DNA from: Sediminicoccus sp. KRV36
Lineage (GTDB): Bacteria > Pseudomonadota > Alphaproteobacteria > Acetobacterales > Acetobacteraceae
Reading direction: 5' to 3'
Assembly (NCBI RefSeq): GCF_023243115.1
Contig: NZ_CP085081.1
Span: 3,555,001 to 3,619,000 of the forward strand
DNA: 64,000 nucleotides
Within the stretch, counting starts at the first letter, position 1. The number at the start of each line of letters is the position of its first letter. This document shows, one piece after another, positions 15,976-27,771 of the stretch. A program made the translations under genes and the position numbers. Below the pieces are notes generated by a model, which saw only the letters and a program-made list of their open reading frames with translations, was not told the origin of the DNA and did no database searches.

Positions 15976-17184
15976 TCAGACGTTGGCGCCCTCGATCACA
16001 TTGCCGAAGCGCGCCCAGCCCGTGCCGGTCCAGCGCTGCAGCTGCATCTGGCGGATCACGTTGAAATTGGTGGGCTGGGTCTGCACCTTCACGCCGGGCA
16101 GCAATGTCGCGATCTCCATCGGCGCGATACTCGCCGCTTGGCGCATCACATTCTCCCGGCTGAAGTCATTGCCGCACTGGCGCAGCACCTGGATCATGGT
16201 GGTGCCGACGCCATAGCCATAGGTGAAGTTGTTGTCGGTCAGGTCGGCGCCGGGAATGAAGCGCTGCATGAAGGCGCGCCATTCATTCATCCCCGGATCA
16301 TTGGCCCAGGCGGGGTCGCTCTGGTCCTTGCGATAGTCGGAGGTGATGAGGCCGACACCGCGTTCCGGCCCTGCCGGCTGCATCACGGCACCGACCGAGA
16401 CCGAGACGTTGGTCATGAACATCATCGGGCGCCAGCCGATGTCATGCACGCGCCGGATCGCCTGCGCCGCGAAGCGCGGGATGACGCCGCAGATGAGCAC
16501 ATCGGCACCGCCGGCCTGAAGCTGGACGATCTGGCTGTCCACCGTCGGGTCGGTGGCTTCATTGGTGGCGACGCGGACCATGGAATCAAAGCGCGGCCCC
16601 AGCACATCGCGCACGCCGTTCAGATAATCCCGGCCGAAATCGTCATTCTGGTGCAGCAGCGCGATCTTCGCGTTGGGCCGCGTCTCCAGGATGTGCTTGG
16701 CGTAGATCTGTGCTTCCACGCGGTAGCTGGGCTGCCAGCCGATGGTCCAGGGATATTCGCGCGGATTGGCCCATTTATCCGCACCCGTCGCCAGAAACAG
16801 ATGTGGCACGCGGCGCTGATTCATGTAGCGGTGCACGGCATTGTTGGTGGGCGTGCCGAGCTGGTTGAAGGTGAAGGCCACGCGGTCCTGCTCGACCAGG
16901 CGGCGCGTCTGCTCCAGCGTGCGGGGCGGCGCATAGGCATCGTCATAGACGATGAAGTTGATGCGCCGCCCGCCCACGCCGCCCTCATCGTTCAGCCGGC
17001 GGAACATCGCCGTCAGGCAGGTGGAGATCACCGAATAGGCCGATGCCGGACCCGAGAGCGAATTGGTGCTGCCGATGCGGATTTCCGTGGCGGTCACCCC
17101 GGGCGCTTCCTGCGCGGGGGCGATGTTGGGCAAGGCGAGGCTGGCGCCCGAAGCGATCAGGACCGTACGACGTGTCGTGCTCAT
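15976..17184 (-). CDS. livK: Branched-chain amino acid type ABC transporter substrate-binding protein
   Basis: A 402-residue periplasmic type I binding protein of the LivJ/LivK family. The N-terminus has a Tat-like signal (MSTTRRTVLIASGASLALP, cleavage near APAQE). The family start IRIGSTNSLSGPASAYSVI is followed by GGVGGRRINFIVYDDAYAP and, later, IALLHQNDDFGRDYLNGVRD. It overlaps livM by 4 bases (ATGA) and is last in the livG-livF-livH-livM-livK order. Proteins of this type often bind aromatic or short-chain acids, not only amino acids, so the ligand is open. Confidence 0.9.
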   Translation of the reverse strand: MSTTRRTVLIASGASLALPNIAPAQEAPGVTATEIRIGSTNSLSGPASAYSVISTCLTAMFRRLNDEGGVGGRRINFIVYDDAYAPPRTLEQTRRLVEQDRVAFTFNQLGTPTNNAVHRYMNQRRVPHLFLATGADKWANPREYPWTIGWQPSYRVEAQIYAKHILETRPNAKIALLHQNDDFGRDYLNGVRDVLGPRFDSMVRVATNEATDPTVDSQIVQLQAGGADVLICGVIPRFAAQAIRRVHDIGWRPMMFMTNVSVSVGAVMQPAGPERGVGLITSDYRKDQSDPAWANDPGMNEWRAFMQRFIPGADLTDNNFTYGYGVGTTMIQVLRQCGNDFSRENVMRQAASIAPMEIATLLPGVKVQTQPTNFNVIRQMQLQRWTGTGWARFGNVIEGANV

Positions 17185-18137
17185 GATGTTTCCCTCCCAG
17201 GAATGCTGCGTTTTTTTGTGGTGAAGCGACGGACCAGCCCGGCGACGCCATCCGGCAGGATAAACAGGAACAGGATCAGGATGCCGCCATAAATCACGCC
17301 GGGTGCCGAACGGCTGATGGCCTCGGCGAGGTTGGGGACGAACAGGACAAACAGCCCGCCAAAGACGGAGCCGAGGATGGACCCCACACCGCCCACCACC
17401 ATGCCGACAAACAGGCTGATGGAGAGGATGAAGGTGAAGCTGTCAGGTGCCACGAATTCCACCACGGCGGCCGAGAGCGAGCCCGCCATGCCGGTGATGA
17501 TGGCACTCACGGCAAAGGTGCGGGTCTTGAGGCTGGCGAGGTCCATGCCCATCGCCTCGGCAGCGGTGGGGTTGTCCCGCACGGCCATCATGGCGCGGCC
17601 GATGCGCCCACGCAGCAGGTTCGCCACCAGCAGGTAGCAGAGGCCGGCCACCAGCAGCGCCACCACATACATGTACTGGTCGGGCGTGAGGGCCAGCCAG
17701 GCGGGCGCCTCGGGCTTGAGCAGGAACAGCCCCTGCACGCCCCCCGTCCAGGCCTCGACCGCTTTGTGCTTGAGGATCTGCGGCACCGCCACGGCCAGCG
17801 CGAAGGTGGTCAGTGCCAAATAAAGCCCGCCCAGCCGCAGCGCGGGAAACCCAACCCCCCAGCCGACCGCCCCGCACACGATGGCAGAGACCGGCAAGGT
17901 CGCCCAGAAGGACCAGTCGAGCAGCGACATGGGAATGGCGGTCGCATAGGCGCCGACGGCGAAAAAGGCGCCATGGCCAAGCGAGATCTGGCCATTATAG
18001 CCGGTCACGATGTTCAGCCCGAGCACGGCGAGCGCCATGATCACCGCGAGGGTGAGCTGGAACAGGTGAAAGCTCTCCAGCACCCAGAGCGGGACGAGGG
18101 CGAGGGCAAACCCGGCGGCGAGGAGCGGCGGCTTCAT
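17181..18137 (-). CDS. livM: Branched-chain amino acid type ABC transporter permease LivM
   Basis: A 318-residue inner membrane permease with about 8-9 hydrophobic segments. The conserved early stretch GLNIVTGYNGQISLGHGAFF and the cytoplasmic coupling region RIGRAMMAVRDNPTAAEAMG, which docks with the ATPases, identify it as LivM. It pairs with LivH. Its ATG overlaps nothing upstream but lies 4 bp after livH; its stop overlaps the livK start. Confidence 0.92.
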   Translation of the reverse strand: MKPPLLAAGFALALVPLWVLESFHLFQLTLAVIMALAVLGLNIVTGYNGQISLGHGAFFAVGAYATAIPMSLLDWSFWATLPVSAIVCGAVGWGVGFPALRLGGLYLALTTFALAVAVPQILKHKAVEAWTGGVQGLFLLKPEAPAWLALTPDQYMYVVALLVAGLCYLLVANLLRGRIGRAMMAVRDNPTAAEAMGMDLASLKTRTFAVSAIITGMAGSLSAAVVEFVAPDSFTFILSISLFVGMVVGGVGSILGSVFGGLFVLFVPNLAEAISRSAPGVIYGGILILFLFILPDGVAGLVRRFTTKKRSIPGRETS

Positions 18138-18141
18138 GCGC

Positions 18142-19014
18142 TCACACCCGGCTGAAGACGACGCGGCCGAACAGGCCGGAGGGCCGCACGACCAGCACGC
18201 CGATGATGATGACCAGCGCCACGGTCAGCTTCAGTTCCGTGCCCACCACATAGGCGCCGGCCAGATTCTCCAGCACGCCCACGGTGAAGCCACCGATCAC
18301 CGCCCCGGTCGGGTTATCAATCCCGCCCAGCAGCGCACCGGCAAAGGCATAGAGCAGGATGCCCAGCATCATGTTCGGATCCAGGAAGACGGCGGGTGCG
18401 ACCATCATCCCCGCCACGGAACCGATGGCGGCGGCCAGGCCCCAGCCCAGCGCCAGCATCCACCCCACGCGAATGCCCACCAGCCGCGCCGAGCGCGGAT
18501 TATAGGCGGCCGCGCGCATGGCCAACCCCAGCGAGGTATGCGCAAAGAACAGATAGACCAGGACCAGCACCGCCAGCGTCACCGCGGTGCTGCCCAGTTC
18601 ATGCGCCGAGACCAGCCCGCCGAACAGCAGCCCATCGCTCTGGAAGGGCGTTGGGAAGGCCTTGGTGGTGTAGCCGAAGATCCAGCCCGTCCCATTGCCG
18701 ATGATGAGCAGCATGCCGATGAACACGCCTACATGCGTCAGCACCGGCGCATTCTGCACCGGCCGCATCAGGATGCGCTCCACCAGCGCGCCCATGATGA
18801 AGGAGACGACAAGTGTGGCGAAGAACGCAACCCAATAGGGCAGCCCCGCCTGGATCATCGTCAGGGCGATGAAGGTGGAGAGCGTCGCCATCTCACCCTG
18901 GGCGAAGTTCACGTGATGCGTGGCCTGGTAGATCATCACCAGGGCGAGTGCCACGGAGGCATAGATGCCGCCCGTGGCGATGCCGGCGACGAGCTGATGC
19001 GCAAATCCATCCAT
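18142..19014 (-). CDS. livH: Branched-chain amino acid type ABC transporter permease LivH
   Basis: A 290-residue inner membrane permease with about 8 membrane spans. It starts LVAGIATGGIYASVALALVM and has THHVNFAQGEMATLSTFIAL, the LivH equivalent of the N-terminal signature. The coupling region is TSLGLAMRAAAYNPRSARLVGI. It forms the channel with LivM. Upstream, between this gene and livF, lie two palindromic repeats that separate the ATPase genes from the permease genes and could lower expression of the downstream part. Confidence 0.92.
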   Translation of the reverse strand: MDGFAHQLVAGIATGGIYASVALALVMIYQATHHVNFAQGEMATLSTFIALTMIQAGLPYWVAFFATLVVSFIMGALVERILMRPVQNAPVLTHVGVFIGMLLIIGNGTGWIFGYTTKAFPTPFQSDGLLFGGLVSAHELGSTAVTLAVLVLVYLFFAHTSLGLAMRAAAYNPRSARLVGIRVGWMLALGWGLAAAIGSVAGMMVAPAVFLDPNMMLGILLYAFAGALLGGIDNPTGAVIGGFTVGVLENLAGAYVVGTELKLTVALVIIIGVLVVRPSGLFGRVVFSRV

Positions 19015-19037
19015 GGGCTATTCCCTCCCCCAGCCGG

Positions 19038-19141
19038 CCGATTCAGACCTTCGCTCCTGCGTCGCTTCGCTCATCGGACGGGGCCCTGCCGTCCGGCCGA
19101 TTCAGACCTTCGCTCCTGCGTCGCTTCGCTCATCGGACGGG
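19038..19141. repeat. two copies of the CCGATTCAGACCT palindromic element between livF and livH
   Basis: Copies start at 19038 and 19097, each with a 40-base core opening CCGATTCAGACCT and closing CTCATCGG; the two are identical over the core and separated by GC-rich spacer. The second abuts the livF stop. They are of the same family as the element in dnaE2 (shared first 13 bases, central TGCG and end CATCGG). Confidence 0.9.
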
Positions 19142-19861
19142 TCAGTATCCCAGATAGGCGCGGCGGATGGCCTCATCCTGGCGGATTTCGGCGGCGGGGC
19201 CGGAGGTGACGATGTGGCCCGTCTCCAGCAGGTAGGCGCGGTCGGCCAGTTCCAGTGCGAGATTCGCGTTCTGCTCCACCAGCAGGATGCCAACCCCGCT
19301 CTCCTCGCGGATGCGCCGCATGATGCCGAAGATTTCCTGCACGATGAGGGGCGCCAGGCCAAAGGAGGGCTCATCGAGCAGCAGCAGCCTGGGCCGCATC
19401 AGCAGCGCCCGCGCAATCGCCAGCATCTGCTGCTCACCACCCGAGAGCGTGCCGGCCTGCTGCTTCCAGCGCTGCCTGAGGCGGGGGAACCACGCCCACA
19501 TGCGCTCGAAATCCTGCTGCACCTCGGCATCGCGGCGCGTATAGGCGCCGAGCCGGAAATTCTCCTCGACGGTGAGTTCCATGAAGGTGCCGCGCCCGTC
19601 GGGCACATGCGCGACACCGAGCCGCGCGATCTCCTCCGTGGCCATGCCGGTGATGCGCTGGCCGCGGAACAGGACATCGCCCTCCGCGCGGATCATGCCG
19701 CAGACGGCGCGCAGCGTGGTGGTCTTGCCCGCGCCATTGGCGCCGAGCAGCGCCGTCACGCTGCCTTCCTCCACGACGAAATCCAGGCCGTGCAGCACCT
19801 GGATCGGGCCATATCCGCCGCGCAGGGCCTTCGCTTCAAGCAGCATGCGCGTCATGCCCAT
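19142..19861 (-). CDS. livF: Branched-chain amino acid type ABC transporter ATP-binding protein LivF
   Basis: A 239-residue ATPase. Walker A is GANGAGKTT, the signature is LSGGEQQMLAIARALL, Walker B is LLLLDEPSFGLAP and the switch His is replaced by Gln in LLVEQNANLAL, which is normal for LivF. The loop GRGTFMELTVEENF is LivF-specific. It overlaps the end of livG by about 26 bases (or 20 if Met3 is the start), so the two ATPases are co-translated. Confidence 0.93.
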   Translation of the reverse strand: MGMTRMLLEAKALRGGYGPIQVLHGLDFVVEEGSVTALLGANGAGKTTTLRAVCGMIRAEGDVLFRGQRITGMATEEIARLGVAHVPDGRGTFMELTVEENFRLGAYTRRDAEVQQDFERMWAWFPRLRQRWKQQAGTLSGGEQQMLAIARALLMRPRLLLLDEPSFGLAPLIVQEIFGIMRRIREESGVGILLVEQNANLALELADRAYLLETGHIVTSGPAAEIRQDEAIRRAYLGY

Positions 19862-20615
19862 CCCCGAGATAGGCGCGGATCACATCGGCATTGGTGCGCA
19901 CCTCATGCGGCGTGCCATCGGCGATCTTCTTGCCGAAATCGAGCGCCACGACCTTGTCCGAGACGCGCATCACCAGGCTCATGTGATGCTCGACGAGAAG
20001 GATACTGAGGTCGAAGCTGGCCCGCACCTGTTGCAGCAGCGTGGCCAGTTCATCCACCTCGCCGTGATTCAACCCGCCAGCCGGCTCATCCAGCAGCAGC
20101 AGCTTGGGGGCCGAGATCAGCGCGCGCGCCATCTCGACGCGCTTCTGGGTGCCAAAGGGCAGGTCCGCGACGAGCACATCCGCCACATCCTGCAACGCCA
20201 GCAGGGCCAGCAACGCATCCGCCCGGCGCCCGGCCTCCGCTTCCTCGTGGCGGGCGGCGGGCAGGCGCAGCGCATTGGCGAGGAAGCCGGCACGCCCCGC
20301 GGAATGGGCCCCCGCGAGCACGTTCTCCCGCACGGACATGCTGCGGAACAGCGCCAGGTTCTGGAAGGTGCGGCCGAGGCCCAGCGGCGCCATCGCGTGG
20401 CGCGGCAGGCCGGTGGTGTCGGTGCCGGCGAAGATCACGCGGCCCTCGCTTGGCCGGTAGATTCCGCTGATGATGTTGAACAGCGTGGTCTTGCCCGCGC
20501 CATTGGGGCCAATCAGCCCGCAAATCTGGCGCTCCTCCACGTCGAAGGACACGCCTCCCACGGCGGTGACGCCGCCGAAGCGCATCACGACGTCGCGCAC
20601 TTCAAGCAACGCCAA
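19836..20615 (-). CDS. livG: Branched-chain amino acid type ABC transporter ATP-binding protein LivG
   Basis: A 259-residue ATPase if translation starts at the TTG at 20615, which follows GGGAG by 7 bases and gives MALLEVRDVVMRFGGVTAV. No ATG is available between the domain start and a long non-homologous upstream extension. Walker A is GPNGAGKTT, then GRTFQNLALFRSMSVREN; the signature is degenerate (LPFGTQKRVEMARALI), Walker B is LLLLDEPAGGLN and the switch is LLVEHHMSLVM. The last two features are normal for LivG. It heads the liv operon, downstream of oxyR. Confidence 0.9.
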   Translation of the reverse strand: MALLEVRDVVMRFGGVTAVGGVSFDVEERQICGLIGPNGAGKTTLFNIISGIYRPSEGRVIFAGTDTTGLPRHAMAPLGLGRTFQNLALFRSMSVRENVLAGAHSAGRAGFLANALRLPAARHEEAEAGRRADALLALLALQDVADVLVADLPFGTQKRVEMARALISAPKLLLLDEPAGGLNHGEVDELATLLQQVRASFDLSILLVEHHMSLVMRVSDKVVALDFGKKIADGTPHEVRTNADVIRAYLGDGHDAHAA

Positions 20616-20788
20616 GCGTTGCTCCCGCTGTCCTGGGCGCCATGCTTCCTCCCTGGGCCGCCGCTTTGCGGTCGGTTTCTTCCTGGAGGTCAATGCAGCC
20701 TGAAATCCTCGGCCGCTGCAAGCATGAAGTTCGGGCAGCTCAACCAGGGGTCGCAGCGCAGCCCAGCCAATCGCCCGGCAGCGGGCGG

Positions 20789-21712
20789 CTACGCGGCCTT
20801 GCCAGCCTGGGACTGGCTCGCGCGCAGCGCCTCGGCCGAGCGGCGCACCACTTCCGCGATTTCCAGGAACTGGCCGGCCAGCGGATTGGTCTTGCGCCAG
20901 ATCATGCCGATCCTCCGGGAGGGCCGCGGGCTCTTGAAGCGCGTGACGCAGACCGAGGAGGAGCGCGTTTCCACCGCCACCGCCATCTCCGGGATGAGGG
21001 TCACGCCGATGCCGGCACTGACCATCTGCACCAGCGTCGAGAGCGAGCTGCCATCCAGCAATTCGCGCGGCAGCGCCGAATGCAGATTGCAGAAGGAGAG
21101 CGCCTGGTCCCGGAAGCAATGGCCTTCCTCCAGCAGGAGCAGGCGCATCTTGCGCAGCGTCTCGACATTGGGGACGGGCTTGCCCGCATCCTCGCCCGGC
21201 CGCACCAGGACGAAATCCTCCGAGAAGAGCGTCACTTCGGTGAAGGAGGATTCGGAGACCGGCAAGGCCACGATCGCCGCGTCAATCCGGCCTTCCGCCA
21301 GCTCATGGATCAGGTTCGGCGTCAGGGTTTCCCGCACATGGATATCCACGCCCGCATAGGCGCGCGTCAGCTGCGCGATGATCGTCGGCAGCAGATAGGG
21401 CGCGATGGTCGGGATCACGCCGATGCGCAACCGCCCGACCAGTTGCTCGCGCGAGGCGCGGGCGAGGTCCGCCAATTCATCCACCGCGCGCAGGATGCCC
21501 CGGACGCGCTGGGCGAATTCCTCGCCGAAATTCGTGAGGCGTGTCTGGCGCGCGCCGCGCTCAAACAGAACGGCGCCCAGCACCTCCTCCAGTTCCTTGA
21601 TCTGCATGGACAGGGCCGGCTGCGAGATGGCGCATTGATCGGCCGCCCGGCCGAAATGGCCGTGCCGGGCCAGGGCTTCGAAATAGCGGAACTGCTTGAG
21701 CGTCAGACTCAT
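20789..21712 (-). CDS. oxyR: OxyR, hydrogen peroxide-sensing LysR regulator
   Basis: A 307-residue LysR regulator. The DNA-binding helix is HFGRAADQCAISQPALSMQI. The two redox cysteines of OxyR are present as Cys199 and Cys208 in EGHCFRDQALSFC, the same numbering as in E. coli, so peroxide sensing by disulfide formation is expected. It is divergent from katG, the classic arrangement, and should activate it. An inverted repeat in the shared spacer (21742-21759) is a candidate site. The liv genes lie downstream on the same strand after a 173-bp gap. Confidence 0.93.
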   Translation of the reverse strand: MSLTLKQFRYFEALARHGHFGRAADQCAISQPALSMQIKELEEVLGAVLFERGARQTRLTNFGEEFAQRVRGILRAVDELADLARASREQLVGRLRIGVIPTIAPYLLPTIIAQLTRAYAGVDIHVRETLTPNLIHELAEGRIDAAIVALPVSESSFTEVTLFSEDFVLVRPGEDAGKPVPNVETLRKMRLLLLEEGHCFRDQALSFCNLHSALPRELLDGSSLSTLVQMVSAGIGVTLIPEMAVAVETRSSSVCVTRFKSPRPSRRIGMIWRKTNPLAGQFLEIAEVVRRSAEALRASQSQAGKAA

Positions 21713-24263
<2,551 letters not shown>

Positions 24264-24521
24264 TCAGCCACCCCGCATCCGGGTGTCGTCGCATGGCGGC
24301 GGCATCCGGATGGCAGCCATCACCTGCCCGGCGCGCGAGCGCCGTGTGCAGGGAAAGCATTTTCAAACCGTGCGACTTCGCCCGGCGAATCTGCAAACAC
24401 ATGACAACAGGAGCCTGGGCGCGCTTCACCGTCTTCTCTTCCGGTGAAACGCCTCCATACAGGCGCCGGGCGGCCCTGCCCCCGGTGCCATTTTCCTCCA
24501 AACGCCCGGCTGGCCGCCAGT

Positions 24522-24869
24522 TCACGGCGCGCGGCGCGAAACTCCATCCTTGATGAACACCTCAAAGGGCGAAGTGCCCTCGGCACTGCGGTCCATGGCC
24601 GACCAGCGCGCCCGCGTGCACAGGATACCGCCCTGCACCGGCACCGCGTGGAACAGCGCGATATTGCGGAACACCTGCCCATCCGGCAGCGTCGCCGTGA
24701 AGGGCGTGACACAGCGATCATCCAGCACGATCGGATCATATTCGCCGATCATGACGCCAGCGCCGCCGGTGCTCTCGAAGCGCGGCACGAGGCGCTCCCA
24801 GCTTTCATAGTTGGGCTGGGCCAGGGCGGGGGTCGCGGTCAGGGCAAGCAACAGGGCAATGCGGCGCAT
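24522..24869 (-). CDS. small secreted protein of unknown function
   Basis: A 115-residue protein with a clear Sec signal (MRRIALLLALTATPALAQPN). The mature part has two Cys (DDRCVTPF and GGILCTRARW) that could form a disulfide in the periplasm, and the segment GQVFRNIALFHAVPVQGGIL. I do not recognise a family. It stands alone between katG (convergent, 258 bp away with no feature in the gap) and the IclR gene 29 bp downstream of whose stop it starts. Confidence 0.7.
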   Translation of the reverse strand: MRRIALLLALTATPALAQPNYESWERLVPRFESTGGAGVMIGEYDPIVLDDRCVTPFTATLPDGQVFRNIALFHAVPVQGGILCTRARWSAMDRSAEGTSPFEVFIKDGVSRRAP

Positions 24870-24898
24870 GGCGTGTCTCCGTGGGGTTCACGGAGGCG

Positions 24899-25765
24899 TT
24901 ACGCGGCGGAGCTGCCCCTGGATGCGTCCGGGAAATTTCCGCCCATGGCCAGCGTCAGCGTCCGCGCCGCGTCATGCACGCGCGGGCCCATCGCGGCGAT
25001 CTTCGCATCGGTCATCCGCACGGTGGGGCCGGAGATGGAGACACCCCCCACCGGCTCGCCGAATTCATTGAAGACCGGGGCGGCCACGCAGCGCATGCCG
25101 AGGTTGCGCTCCTCGTCATCCACCGAGAAGCCGCGCGCGCGAATGCCCAGCAGATCCGCCGCAAGGCTGGCGCGTGTCGCATGCGTCTTTTCCGTGAAGA
25201 CCTCCAGCACCAGGCGCTTGAGCATGGCATCGCGCTGGCGCGGCGCCGTGAAGGCGAGGATGGCCTTGCCAATGCCCGAGGCATGCAAGGGGCTGCGGGT
25301 GCCGGGGCGGAAGAAGGCGCGGATCGCCTCATGCGTTTCCACTTGGCTGACAAACACCACGCAATCCTCATCCGCGACAGCGAGGTTGGCCGTCTCGCCC
25401 GATTCCAGCATCAGCCCCTGGATGATGGCGCGGCCCTGCTCGGCCAGCTTGCGGCGGCGCAGGAAGGCGGCACCCATGCGGAAGGTCTCGATCCCGATGA
25501 ACCAGAGCTGATCCGCCTCGTTGAACTCCAGCATGCCGTGCGATTGCAGCGTGGTGAGCATGCGATAGGCGGTGGAGGCGGCGAGGCCCGATTGCTGCGA
25601 GATCTCGGTCAGCGAAAGCCCTGCCCCCCCGGCCACCAGCTTCATCAGCGCGATGGCACGATCGAGCGACTGGACGGAGCCCACCTCATTGGTGGTGGTG
25701 GCGCTGCCGCGGGGCCGGCCGCGGGAGCGCTTTTCGCCGGGCGGCTCGGAAATATTTTTTGCCAT
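24899..25765 (-). CDS. IclR family transcriptional regulator
   Basis: A 288-residue IclR-type regulator using the ATG at 25765, preceded by GGAG; the frame stays open 24 codons upstream. The winged helix is [17 protein letters not shown] ... [19 protein letters not shown]; the effector domain has [15 protein letters not shown] and [21 protein letters not shown] basic leader ([10 protein letters not shown]) precedes the helix. It is divergent from glyoxylate carboligase and probably controls it in response to glyoxylate or allantoin-derived metabolites, as IclR relatives such as AllR do. Candidate operators lie in the spacer. Confidence 0.88.
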   Translation of the reverse strand: MAKNISEPPGEKRSRGRPRGSATTTNEVGSVQSLDRAIALMKLVAGGAGLSLTEISQQSGLAASTAYRMLTTLQSHGMLEFNEADQLWFIGIETFRMGAAFLRRRKLAEQGRAIIQGLMLESGETANLAVADEDCVVFVSQVETHEAIRAFFRPGTRSPLHASGIGKAILAFTAPRQRDAMLKRLVLEVFTEKTHATRASLAADLLGIRARGFSVDDEERNLGMRCVAAPVFNEFGEPVGGVSISGPTVRMTDAKIAAMGPRVHDAARTLTLAMGGNFPDASRGSSAA

Positions 25766-25827
25766 TCGGAAAACTCCAAGCGCGCTGGAAAACTCAAAGC
25801 ACCTTAAAATCAGATGTTTGCGGTGAT

Positions 25828-25865
25828 TTTTTTGCAATGCAAAAAACTATTTTGAAAAAATTGCA
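25828..25865. promoter_or_regulatory. candidate IclR operators in iclR-gcl spacer
   Basis: A perfect palindrome TTTTTTGCA-A-TGCAAAAAA occupies 25828-25846. A second site TTTTGAAAAAATTGCA lies at 25850-25865 and resembles the A-tract operator of the E. coli AllR regulator of gcl. This is an AT-rich island between the divergent iclR and gcl genes. Confidence 0.6.
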
Positions 25866-25923
25866 CCAAAAAACGCCATCTGTCATCTACGGGCATCGAA
25901 ACGAACTCGCGGGAGAAGACCTC

Positions 25924-27705
25924 ATGGCCAAGATGCGCGCAGTGGATGCAGCGGTTCTCGTGCTGGAAAAGGAAGGCGTGGATTGCGCCTTCGGCGTCCC
26001 CGGGGCCGCGATCAATCCTTTCTACAATGCGATGAAGAAGCACGGCAAAATGCGCCACATCCTGGCGCGCCATGTCGAGGGCGCCTCGCATATGGCCGAG
26101 GGCTATACCCGCGCCAAGGCCGGCAATATCGGCCTGTGCATCGGCACCTCCGGCCCCGCCGGCACCGACATGATCACCGGCCTCTATTCCGCCCAGGCCG
26201 ACAGCATCCCCATCCTCTGCGTCACCGGCCAAGCGCCCCGCGCCAAGCTGCAGAAGGAGGATTTCCAGGCGGTGGACATCGCCTCCATCGCCGCCCCAGT
26301 GACCAAGTGGGCCGTGACGGTGATGGAGCCCTACCTGGTGCCCATGGCCTTCCAGAAGGCCTTCCACCTGATGCGCAGCGGCCGCCCCGGCCCCGTGCTG
26401 ATTGACCTTCCCGTGGACGTGCAGGTGGCCGAGATCGAGTTCGATATCGAGACCTACACCTCGCTGCCCGTCTACAAGCCCGCCGCCAGCCGCGCCCAGA
26501 TCGAGAAGGCGCTGACCATGCTGAACGAGGCGGAGCGCCCGCTCATCGTCGCCGGCGGCGGCATCATCAATGCCGATGCCAGCGCCGAGCTGGTGGAATT
26601 CGCTGAGATCACCGGCATCCCCGTAATCCCCACACTGATGGGCTGGGGCACCATCCCTGACGACCATGACCTGATGGCCGGGATGTGCGGGCTGCAGACC
26701 AGCCACCGCTACGGCAATGCCAATATGCTCGCCGCCGATTTCGTGCTGGGCATCGGCAATCGCTGGGCGAACCGCCAGACCGGCAGCATCGAGAAGTTCA
26801 CGGCCGGCCGGAAGTTCGTGCATGTGGACATCGAGGGCACGCAGATCGGCCGCGTCTTCGCGCCCGATTACGGCATCGTCTCCGATGCGCTTGCCGCCCT
26901 CGACCTGTTTGTGAAGGTGGCGATCGAGTGGAAGACGGCGGGCAAGCTGCGCGACCGATCAGCCTGGGCGGCCGAGTGCCTGGCGCGCAAGCAATCCATG
27001 CTGCGCGAGACGCATTACGACCAGGTGCCGCTCAAGCCGCAGCGCGTCTATCAGGAGATGAACGAGGCCTTCGGACGGGACACCTGCTACGTCACCACCA
27101 TCGGGATCAGCCAGATCGCGGGTGCGCAGCACCTGCGCGTCTACAACCCCCGCAACTGGATCAATTGCGGCCAGGCCGGCCCGCTGGGCTGGACGCTGCC
27201 GGCGGCTCTCGGCGTGCGCGCGGCCGACCCCGACAAGCAGATCGTCGCACTCTCCGGCGATTACGACTTCCAGTTCCTGATCGAGGAGCTGGCGGTCGGC
27301 GCCCAGCACAAGCTGCCCTATCTGCATGTGGTGGTGAACAACTCCTATCTGGGCTTGATCCGCCAGGCGCAGCGCGGCTTCGAGATGGATTTCGAGGTCT
27401 CTCTTTCTTTCGAAAACATCAATATGGAGCATGACGAGGCGCTCTCCGGCTATGGCGTGGACCATGTGGCCGTCGCCGAGGGCCTGGGCTGCAAGGCGAT
27501 CCGCGTGAAGAGCCCGAATGAGTTCAAGCAGGCCTTCGCCGATGCCAAGGCGTTGATGGAAAAGCACCAGGTGCCGGTGGTGATCGAGTTCATCCTGGAG
27601 AAGGTGACCAATATCCCGATGGGCACCGAGATTGACGCGATCAACGAGTTCGGTGGTGCCCTCGATGTGACGCCGGCGGAGAGGGAATTGGCGCCCGCCA
27701 AGTAG
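25924..27705 (+). CDS. gcl: Glyoxylate carboligase
   Basis: A 593-residue ThDP- and FAD-dependent enzyme joining two glyoxylates into tartronate semialdehyde with loss of CO2. The ATG at 25924 follows GGGAGAA and gives [20 protein letters not shown], nearly the E. coli Gcl start. Val51 in [14 protein letters not shown] replaces the otherwise conserved ThDP-activating Glu, a hallmark of Gcl. The ThDP-Mg motif is [18 protein letters not shown] with [15 protein letters not shown]. The usual partners hyi and glxR are not adjacent; a Bug gene follows. It supports growth on glycolate or allantoin-type carbon and fits the urate genes elsewhere in the window. Confidence 0.95.
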   Translation: MAKMRAVDAAVLVLEKEGVDCAFGVPGAAINPFYNAMKKHGKMRHILARHVEGASHMAEGYTRAKAGNIGLCIGTSGPAGTDMITGLYSAQADSIPILCVTGQAPRAKLQKEDFQAVDIASIAAPVTKWAVTVMEPYLVPMAFQKAFHLMRSGRPGPVLIDLPVDVQVAEIEFDIETYTSLPVYKPAASRAQIEKALTMLNEAERPLIVAGGGIINADASAELVEFAEITGIPVIPTLMGWGTIPDDHDLMAGMCGLQTSHRYGNANMLAADFVLGIGNRWANRQTGSIEKFTAGRKFVHVDIEGTQIGRVFAPDYGIVSDALAALDLFVKVAIEWKTAGKLRDRSAWAAECLARKQSMLRETHYDQVPLKPQRVYQEMNEAFGRDTCYVTTIGISQIAGAQHLRVYNPRNWINCGQAGPLGWTLPAALGVRAADPDKQIVALSGDYDFQFLIEELAVGAQHKLPYLHVVVNNSYLGLIRQAQRGFEMDFEVSLSFENINMEHDEALSGYGVDHVAVAEGLGCKAIRVKSPNEFKQAFADAKALMEKHQVPVVIEFILEKVTNIPMGTEIDAINEFGGALDVTPAERELAPAK

Positions 27706-27771
27706 CCTCTGCCTTGCGTCACCTGTGATGACACGCCTAGGCTCCGGGTGCCGCAACACCTGGAGCCCGTG

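Noticed and set aside
24264..24521. Small gene between katG and the secreted protein gene
   Set aside because: Frames there have no ribosome binding site or recognisable sequence; treated as plain intergenic DNA.
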